Assembly: GCA_963169325.1 (NCBI GenBank)
Contig: CAUJEY010000310.1
Span: 1-40,797, forward strand
Direction: 5' to 3'
Origin: Bacteroidota bacterium
GTDB taxonomy: Bacteria; Bacteroidota; Bacteroidia; Chitinophagales; Saprospiraceae
Length of the DNA: 40,797 nucleotides
Numbering within the stretch: the stretch's first letter is position 1; each line of letters begins with the position of its first letter. Positions 35,663-40,797 of this stretch are shown piece after piece. The translations under genes were made by a program, and so were the position numbers. The notes beneath the pieces are model-generated. The model saw only the letters and a program-made list of their open reading frames with translations, was not told the DNA's origin and searched no databases.

Positions 35663-36856
35663 ATGAATCTTCACGAGTACCAGGGCAAAGAACTACTTAA
35701 ATCGTATGGCGTCAAAATCCAGGAGGGAATCCTGGCGCATAGTGCTGAAGAAGCCGTTGAGGCCGCCAAAAAATTAAAAGAATTGTACAATTCCGGTTGG
35801 TGTGTGGTCAAAGCACAAGTGCACGCCGGCGGCCGAGGCAAAGGCGGCGGGGTTAAACTCGCCAAAAGCCCGGAGCAAGCCGGCGAGCTGGCCGGACAAA
35901 TTATCGGCATGATGCTGATCACGCCGCAGACGCCGCCCGAAGGAAAGCTCGTGCGCAAGGTACTGGTTGCACAGGACGTGTTTTATCCCGGCGCCAGCGA
36001 ACCGAAAGAATTCTATATCAGTGTTTTAACCGACCGGGGCCGTGGCGCAAACGTTATAATTTATTCCCCCGACGGCGGTATGGACATTGAAAAAGTAGCC
36101 GCCGAAACACCCGAGCGCGTCTTCACCGAACACGTCGATCCGCTGTTGGGTTTACGCCCTTTTCAGGCAGCCAAGGTAGCCTTCAACCTGGGCCTCAGCG
36201 GTCCGGCATTTAAAGAAATGGTGGCCTTCGTGCAAAAACTGTACGCCGCCTTTCTGGGTTCCGACGCCACCATGTTTGAAATAAACCCCTGCCTCAAAAC
36301 CAGCGACGACCTGATTATCGCCGTAGACGCCAAAGTAGCGCTCGACGACAACGGCCTGTTCCGGCACGCTGAATTGGAAGCCCTCCGCGATACGGATGAA
36401 GAAGATGCGACCGACGTGGAAGCCAGAGAATACGACCTGAACTACGTCAAACTCGATGGTAACGTGGGCTGTATGGTAAACGGCGCCGGTTTGGCCATGG
36501 CCACCATGGACCTGATCCAACTCTCCGGCGGCGAACCGGCCAACTTCCTCGACGTAGGCGGCACGGCCGATGCCCAACGGGTGGAAAACGCCATGCGCAT
36601 CATACTGAAAGACCCGAACGTAAAAGCCATTCTCATCAATATTTTCGGTGGAATCGTGCGCTGCGATCGTGTCGCCCAGGGGGTGGTAGACGCTTATAAA
36701 ACTATCGGAAACATCCCAGTGCCCGTCATTGTGCGCCTGCAGGGCACCAATGCCGATATCGCTAAAAAAATTATCGATGAGTCGGGTTTACAAGTCATGG
36801 GCGCCGTGGAATTTCAGGAAGCGGCAGATCTGGTAGCGAAAGTGTTGAAGTCGTAA
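35663..36856 (+). CDS. sucC: Succinyl-CoA ligase (ADP-forming) beta subunit
   Basis: 397 aa, typical length. Beta subunit of the citric acid cycle enzyme that converts succinyl-CoA, phosphate and ADP to succinate, CoA and ATP. It contains the ATP-grasp N-terminus MNLHEYQGKELLKSYGV, KAQVHAGGRGKGGGVKLA, EINPCLKT, AVDAKVALDDN, and the C-terminal phosphate-loop region GCMVNGAGLAMATMDLI with FLDVGGTA and NIFGGIVRCDRVAQG. The alpha subunit gene (sucD) is not adjacent, an arrangement seen in many Bacteroidota. Transcription ends at the strong hairpin at 36883-36919. Confidence 0.98.
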   Translation: MNLHEYQGKELLKSYGVKIQEGILAHSAEEAVEAAKKLKELYNSGWCVVKAQVHAGGRGKGGGVKLAKSPEQAGELAGQIIGMMLITPQTPPEGKLVRKVLVAQDVFYPGASEPKEFYISVLTDRGRGANVIIYSPDGGMDIEKVAAETPERVFTEHVDPLLGLRPFQAAKVAFNLGLSGPAFKEMVAFVQKLYAAFLGSDATMFEINPCLKTSDDLIIAVDAKVALDDNGLFRHAELEALRDTDEEDATDVEAREYDLNYVKLDGNVGCMVNGAGLAMATMDLIQLSGGEPANFLDVGGTADAQRVENAMRIILKDPNVKAILINIFGGIVRCDRVAQGVVDAYKTIGNIPVPVIVRLQGTNADIAKKIIDESGLQVMGAVEFQEAADLVAKVLKS

Positions 36857-36882
36857 AAGTTTCTAAATCATAGCCTGTTAGT

Positions 36883-36919
36883 ATAACCGGGCGGCCGCGA
36901 AGTGCGACCGCCCGGTTAT
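36883..36919 (+). terminator. Intrinsic terminator of sucC
   Basis: A 16-bp stem (ATAACCGGGCGGCCGC with one mismatch to its partner) with a 5-nt loop, followed by a T-rich tail TTTTATT, 26 nt after the sucC stop. Confidence 0.9.
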
Positions 36920-36924
36920 TTTAT

Positions 36925-37086
36925 TAGACTTGTTGCGGTGGGGAAGCGAAGCGGCGTAAAAACGCCCTTTTTCCGCCTGTTTTCGTTTTTTTCTCGTCCG
37001 TAGCGCTGCTATGCACTCAAAAAAAGCCTCAACAGGCGAAAAAACGGCTGTTTTTGCCACTCCGCTTCCCCACCGCAACAAGTCTA
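36925..37086. repeat. 162-bp imperfect palindrome between sucC and the DUF4296 gene
   Basis: Outer arms 36925-36948 and 37063-37086 are perfectly complementary over 24 bp. Further inward CGCCTGTT (36974-36981) pairs with AACAGGCG, with long T and A runs on either side, and the centre is the palindrome AGCGCT (37002-37007). The whole forms a nested hairpin. It encodes no ORF of note and has the size and symmetry of a MITE, though I see no target-site duplication. Confidence 0.85.
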
Positions 37087-37096
37087 TTAAACAGTA

Positions 37097-37447
37097 CTAT
37101 TCGCCGGGCGGTGTCTCCGTTTTCTTTTTTTCCGGCTCCAGCAACTCTTGCGACCGGTTTATAATCGCTTCCATCCGCGAAACGTCCTGAACCAGTATGC
37201 GCAGGTCTTTCTCATACTGCTCTTTTGTGATGCCATGCAATTGCATCACCTGGTCGTAATAAATATGCGTCAGGCTATCCTTGGGATAACCGCTCAGTCC
37301 AGTCGTAGCAGCCTCCGCGATATACAGATCGGCCATGATCCGGGCCACTTGTTCATCGGATAAAACAGGCTGATCGGTCTTTTGCTGGCAAGCGGACAAT
37401 ATGAGCGCCGTTAAAATCCAAATTTTACTGAATTGTCTCATAACCAT
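37097..37447 (-). CDS. DUF4296 lipoprotein
   Basis: 116 aa, typical of the Bacteroidota-specific DUF4296 family, function unknown. The lipoprotein signal ends in LILSAC, so the mature N-terminus is the Cys at 20. The domain follows: VARIMADLYIAEAATTG, SLTHIYYDQVMQLHGITKEQYEKDLRILVQD, ending in a Lys/Glu-rich tail (KKKTETPPGE). An internal ATG two codons in (MRQFSKIW) is an equally good start. It is the gene after sixA on the same strand with a gap of about 50 bp, so it may be co-transcribed. Confidence 0.9.
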   Translation of the reverse strand: MVMRQFSKIWILTALILSACQQKTDQPVLSDEQVARIMADLYIAEAATTGLSGYPKDSLTHIYYDQVMQLHGITKEQYEKDLRILVQDVSRMEAIINRSQELLEPEKKKTETPPGE

Positions 37448-37493
37448 TGCGTTAGAAAACGATAACGAACAGGGGACAAAAACGCCGCCGCCG

Positions 37494-37988
37494 TCACAAT
37501 ACTTCTTTTGGAAAATAACAGGCTTTTACGCGGGAATTGCCCTCGTAAAATGCCGCCCAATCGGGCGCTGTGGAAACAATATGCACCACGCCGCAGGTAG
37601 GAACATTGTCGATAAAATCGTCGGTAAACTGGTTGGTTACATCCGTAAAAGTCGGATTGTGCCCGAAAAGTATCACCGTCTGCGCCTCGTTGGGCAGGGC
37701 GCTGATGATACGCATGATTTCTGTCGGATGCGCTTCGTAAATATCCGGGTTGCGCACAATCGATTCATCCGGCAAATCGAATGCTTCGGCAAAAAACTGT
37801 GCCGTCGTCAGTGCGCGTTTGGCCGGGCTGCTCACCAGCAAATCAGGCTTGATACCTAAGGAGCGGATCAATTTGCCCATTTTGGGGGCATCATGCAGGC
37901 CGCGTTCGTTCAAAGGGCGGTTGATATCACGCACACCGGGGTTATCCCAACTGGATTTTGCATGACGAACCAGAAAAAGTGTTTTCAT
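37494..37988 (-). CDS. sixA: SixA-type phosphohistidine phosphatase
   Basis: 164 aa from the ATG at 37988 (MKTLFLVRHAKSSWD). The open frame upstream to 38303 overlaps the SWIM-protein gene on the opposite strand and lacks family similarity, so it is rejected. Histidine-phosphatase superfamily: the catalytic RH of VRHAKS (R8, H9), INRPLNERG, LLVSSPAKRALTTAQ and the second His of ILFGHNPTFTD are present. SixA removes phosphate from histidines of phosphotransfer proteins; the partner here is unknown. The gene precedes the DUF4296 lipoprotein and is divergent from the SWIM-domain gene. Confidence 0.93.
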   Translation of the reverse strand: MKTLFLVRHAKSSWDNPGVRDINRPLNERGLHDAPKMGKLIRSLGIKPDLLVSSPAKRALTTAQFFAEAFDLPDESIVRNPDIYEAHPTEIMRIISALPNEAQTVILFGHNPTFTDVTNQFTDDFIDNVPTCGVVHIVSTAPDWAAFYEGNSRVKACYFPKEVL

Positions 37989-38058
37989 ATAAATAGGAAT
38001 GACGCATAAAGGTACGCGCAATAAGCAATTCCGGGTTTGAAGTTTTTCTGCCGAAATA

Positions 38059-38089
38059 TTGACCTTATGTGTAAATGAACGTACTTTTG
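38059..38089 (+). promoter_or_regulatory. Bacteroidota promoter for the SWIM-protein/rlmH operon
   Basis: TTG (38059-38061), 20 nt, then TACTTTTG (38082-38089) match the consensus. The start would be near 38096, 22-25 nt before the proposed start codon. Confidence 0.65.
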
Positions 38090-38117
38090 AAGTTTTGGCG
38101 TAACCACAAATCCTTTT

Positions 38118-39827
38118 TTGGTGCAAAAACTTTGGCTCAAAAATTTTGAATTCCATATAAATCCGGCCACCTGGAACACCGCGCAGGACCTGTTGCAGGC
38201 CGGCGCAGTCAAGAATCTGGGAGAAGTGGAAAAGCATTTTTGGGTGGCTTCCGTTGCAGACGGCGAAATGTCTTTCGAGGTGGAAACGATCATTACGCCG
38301 CATACCATTAAGGCATTTACCTGCGAATGCTGGGCTGAAGGCCGGCGTTTAATGTGCCCGCACATTGCCGCAGTGTTGTTTAAAATCAGGCAATTTTTGG
38401 ATCAGCAATCCGAAGCGCGCCAGGCCAAAGCCGTAGAAAAAAAACGTGAAGACTCCGGACGGCTCACCACACAAACCGTATTGGAACAGGTTTCGGCAGC
38501 CGAACTGCTCGAATTTGTGCGCGCCTACATCCGGCGCGACCGCGATTTTGCACTGGCGCTCAAAACCTGGTTTGCAGGCAGCCTCTCGGGTACGGACAAT
38601 CCTTTTTTGTTGTTGCTCGAATCGGCACTTCCACGCCAGGGCGCCGGCGGCGCCAAGCCACTCCGCGAACCCGATTTGCGACGTTTGCGGAAAATGCTGG
38701 ATGATCTGGAAATCCAACTAAGCGCTGCTACCGGGCAAGGTAATGCCCGGACGGTGTTTCAGATTGCCACGGCTGTTTTGCAAAAAATAGTCCCCTTGTT
38801 GCCTAAAACAGCGGAAAACCGCCGGGAGCAATTGACGCAGTATTGCCAAAAAGCCCTGCATGACCTTATTCAACTTGCGCCGGAACAACTTTCGCCCGAA
38901 TTGCGCGAAAACCGCCGTTCCTTCCTGATGGAGCTCGCCAGAACAGGTAGTCTACCGGTCGAACTGGAGCGCGATATGATTCATTTTTTGGGTCAGGCTG
39001 CCACCGACGACAGATTTTTTGGGCAAATCCGCGATTTATTCGACCATACCCCCAATCCGGCGCCCCCGCTGGTGCTACACCTCTTTCTCGCAGCGCTGGC
39101 CCGACGGGATATGCCCGAAGCCGTTCGACGCGTATTGGAAGATTACACGGAGCGCCCGGCCAGGATCAAAGACGCTATTGTTATCCTCTATTACCTGAAT
39201 TACTGGCAGGCCGTGTTGGTCGCCGGCGAATATTTTTTGGCAAAAAGCCTGTTTAATACCGGTCAGCGCCGCGAAATAGAAGACTTGCTCTTGTTGTCTG
39301 CCGAAAAGGCCAAAGACCTGCCGCGCCAGAAACGGTACTTGCGCGCCCGGTATCACGAAACCGGTAATCCGGACTTAATCCAACGCCTTAAAACCATAAC
39401 CGGCGCTAAATGGCCCGCGGAACAAAAGCGGCTCGTCGCGGAGCTAAAAACGGCCGGCAACACCGAGCGGTTGGCGCCCTTGTTGGCTGCCGGCAACGAT
39501 CTGGACGCCTTAGCGTTGTTGATAGAAGAAAAAACAGATATTACCCTGCTTCAACAATATGAGCACCTGTTTTGGCCCGAAAGAAAAAATTTTGTGCGCG
39601 ACCGGTATGTGACTATTTTATCAGAATACCTTACCGACCATTTCGGACGGCAGGCCTCCGGCTACATACGGGAACAATTAGCCGGCTTGGTGCGCAAGGG
39701 GCAAACGGATATGGTCCTTGAAATCATCCGGGCACTTACGTTGCAGTTCGCCGACCGGCATACCCTGCCGGAGGAACTGGTTGAGTTATTTCCGAAATCG
39801 AAACGCCTTGCAATCGGGATAAAATGA
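38118..39827 (+). CDS. SWIM zinc-finger domain protein, uncharacterised
   Basis: 569 aa. The start is non-ATG: TTG at 38118 followed by GTG at 38121; GTG (VQKLWLKNF) is equally plausible, and no ATG is nearby. Residues ~45-90 hold a SWIM motif CxC-x8-CxH (C69, C71, C80, H82) preceded by HTIKAFTCECW; SWIM modules bind zinc and often DNA or protein. The remaining ~480 residues are helix-rich and I recognise no further domain. They contain long charged helices (for example RRLRKMLDDLEIQLSA) and regions resembling helical repeats. No membrane segment or signal peptide. Its TGA overlaps the ATG of rlmH by 4 bp, implying translational coupling with that 23S rRNA methyltransferase. Function unknown. 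Confidence 0.85.
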   Translation: MVQKLWLKNFEFHINPATWNTAQDLLQAGAVKNLGEVEKHFWVASVADGEMSFEVETIITPHTIKAFTCECWAEGRRLMCPHIAAVLFKIRQFLDQQSEARQAKAVEKKREDSGRLTTQTVLEQVSAAELLEFVRAYIRRDRDFALALKTWFAGSLSGTDNPFLLLLESALPRQGAGGAKPLREPDLRRLRKMLDDLEIQLSAATGQGNARTVFQIATAVLQKIVPLLPKTAENRREQLTQYCQKALHDLIQLAPEQLSPELRENRRSFLMELARTGSLPVELERDMIHFLGQAATDDRFFGQIRDLFDHTPNPAPPLVLHLFLAALARRDMPEAVRRVLEDYTERPARIKDAIVILYYLNYWQAVLVAGEYFLAKSLFNTGQRREIEDLLLLSAEKAKDLPRQKRYLRARYHETGNPDLIQRLKTITGAKWPAEQKRLVAELKTAGNTERLAPLLAAGNDLDALALLIEEKTDITLLQQYEHLFWPERKNFVRDRYVTILSEYLTDHFGRQASGYIREQLAGLVRKGQTDMVLEIIRALTLQFADRHTLPEELVELFPKSKRLAIGIK

Positions 39828-40300
39828 AAGTAGAAGCCTGGGCCATCGGCAAAACGACCGAGCCATATTTAGAAACCGGGATCGGTATTTTTGAAAAACG
39901 GTTGAAAAACTACCTGCCGTTTACCTGGACGGTTTTGCCCAATGCCAAAATAAAAACGACGGCCGGAGCCTTGCTGAAACAAGAGGAAGCCAAAATGGTC
40001 TTGTCCAAACTAAATCCCGACGATTACCTGGTGCTGCTCGATGAAAACGGGCGCCAGTTCTCTTCAGTCGAACTGTCCCGATGGATGGAACAACGCCTGG
40101 CTGCATCCGACCGGCGTTTGATCTTCCTGATCGGCGGCGCATTCGGTTTCACCCCGGAAGTCTATGCCCGCGCCGATATGCAGATTTCGCTCAGCCGGCT
40201 GACCTTTTCTCACCAAATGGTCCGGGTGTTTTTACTGGAACAACTATACCGGGCCATGACCATCCTGCGCAATGAACCGTACCATAACGATGGACGGTAG
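39824..40300 (+). CDS. rlmH: 23S rRNA pseudouridine-1915 N3-methyltransferase
   Basis: 158 aa. SPOUT-class enzyme that methylates pseudouridine 1915 in helix 69 of 23S rRNA on the assembled ribosome, using SAM. The family signatures are all visible: MKVEAWAIGKT, YLVLLDENGRQFSS, LIFLIGGAFGFTPEV (SAM-binding knot), SLSRLTFSHQMVRVFLLEQLYRAMTILRNEPYH. The final three residues (DGR) are encoded by the start of the 7-bp repeat tract at 40291-40332. It overlaps the SWIM-protein gene by ATGA. Confidence 0.97.
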   Translation: MKVEAWAIGKTTEPYLETGIGIFEKRLKNYLPFTWTVLPNAKIKTTAGALLKQEEAKMVLSKLNPDDYLVLLDENGRQFSSVELSRWMEQRLAASDRRLIFLIGGAFGFTPEVYARADMQISLSRLTFSHQMVRVFLLEQLYRAMTILRNEPYHNDGR

Positions 40301-40332
40301 ACGGTGGACGGTGGACGGTGGACGGTGGACGG
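40291..40332 (+). repeat. 7-bp tandem repeat (TGGACGG) at the 3' end of rlmH
   Basis: Six copies of TGGACGG (the second is TAGACGG) in perfect phase. The first copy codes for the last rlmH residues and the second contains its TAG stop. The tract lies between converging rlmH and the glycosidase gene. Confidence 0.95.
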
Positions 40333-40343
40333 GGAAATGAACA

Positions 40344-40797
40344 CTATTTCCCGAGAAGCACAATCTCAAAATTAGAATCCACGGTGGCCTTACCACCAGT
40401 GACCGTCATATACTGGCCCGAATAATAATCCCGCAACGCCGTACCTTCGGCAAAAGCGCCCTGCACATTGATTTCTTTTTTCCCTTTGGGTAAATCCAGC
40501 CCGACTACCACTGCATCCTTAAACTTCCGCGAGCGGTACTCCCGCTTGAAAACATAGGGCGAGGCCGAAAGCATGGTATGCACCCCGGCGCCGACGGCCG
40601 GATGCGCTTTGCGGAAGCGGCCGAGTTTTTGCCAGTGGGTCAGCACGTCGGCTATACGATTGCCGTTGCGGGTGCTGTTATCGGCCAGTTCGTCCCAGTT
40701 CATAAAAGAGCGCAACGTGGCGTCGCCTCCGGCGCCGGGAATCACCAGCGAGCGGGCTGTTTCGTCGCCGTAATACACCTGCGCGGCGCCCGGGCAG
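40344..40797 (-). CDS. GH13-family glycosidase, C-terminal part (gene runs off the window)
   Basis: The minus-strand frame is open from the stop at 40344 to the window edge, with no start in the window; the codon at 40778 is an internal GTG. The visible 151 residues begin with CPGAAQVYYGDETAR, the YYGDE motif of alpha-amylase-family (GH13) enzymes that follows the third catalytic acid. Then come a region TLRSFMNWDELADN..., a segment typical of the barrel end (HWQKLGRFRKAHPAVGAG), and a C-terminal beta-domain (DAVVVGLDLPKGKKEINV, YYSGQYMTVTGGKATVDSNFEIVLLG). It acts on alpha-glucans in general; exact specificity cannot be told from this end. No T9SS domain is present at the C-terminus. Confidence 0.88.
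   Translation of the reverse strand, partial: CPGAAQVYYGDETARSLVIPGAGGDATLRSFMNWDELADNSTRNGNRIADVLTHWQKLGRFRKAHPAVGAGVHTMLSASPYVFKREYRSRKFKDAVVVGLDLPKGKKEINVQGAFAEGTALRDYYSGQYMTVTGGKATVDSNFEIVLLGK

Noticed and set aside
37494-38303. Extended 269-aa version of SixA
   Set aside because: The extra ~105 residues overlap the SWIM-domain gene on the other strand and lack similarity; the SixA start MKTLFLVRHAK at 37988 is clear.

Overview
The window reads as a chromosomal segment of a Bacteroidota bacterium, most likely of the Saprospiraceae/Lewinella/Haliscomenobacter type. The main reason is that six large secreted proteins end in a type IX secretion (T9SS) C-terminal sorting domain with the xYPNP-type motif. 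In addition, promoters match the Bacteroidota TTG / TAnnTTTG consensus, start codons lack Shine-Dalgarno sites, and several families typical of the phylum are present (DUF4296 lipoprotein, LytTR pairs, SprB repeats, choice-of-anchor B). I see no tRNA, rRNA, IS element, prophage or CRISPR array. Genus-level placement is an inference.

Layout. 1-9.3 kb: a seven-bladed FG-GAP/UnbV surface protein preceded by an uncharacterised 485-aa protein (minus strand), and a divergent 1513-aa Ig/SprB/HYR adhesin-like protein (plus). 9.3-14.5 kb: groES-groEL with a sigma54-like promoter and a cluster of TGTCA half-sites, then a secreted M12-type metalloprotease with four Fn3 domains. 14.9-21.8 kb: gcvP (glycine decarboxylase) with two tandem terminators, then homogentisate dioxygenase, tRNA 2-selenouridine synthase and a DnaQ/GIY-YIG fusion nuclease (all minus). 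21.9-27.9 kb: NamZ (exo-muramidase), YraN, a choice-of-anchor B/LVIVD surface protein, DapB, an FtsE-like ATPase, and a convergent small unknown gene. 28.0-31.0 kb: a beta-helix/FG-GAP/UnbV surface protein. 31.2-35.5 kb: a five-gene co-directional run: LytS-type sensor kinase, MbnP-like copper protein, MbnH-like di-haem enzyme, secreted HMA-like protein, LytTR response regulator. 35.6-40.8 kb: sucC, a DUF4296 lipoprotein, SixA, a SWIM-domain protein overlapping rlmH, and the C-terminal end of a GH13 glycosidase running off the window.

Two things stand out. First, the MbnP/MbnH/HMA genes lie between a LytS-type kinase and a LytTR regulator, with gaps of 20-62 bp, and MbnP itself carries a T9SS sorting domain. 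This suggests a surface copper-handling module bundled with its own two-component system (inference). Second, the gaps between genes are filled by low-complexity direct repeats of 7, 8 or 15 bp with an AAAC core. Several sit directly in front of a start codon in the orientation of that gene. One forms a long hairpin holding both stop codons of a convergent gene pair, and one lies in frame inside namZ. Several other intergenic inverted repeats, including a 162-bp palindrome after sucC, add to an unusually structured set of spacers.
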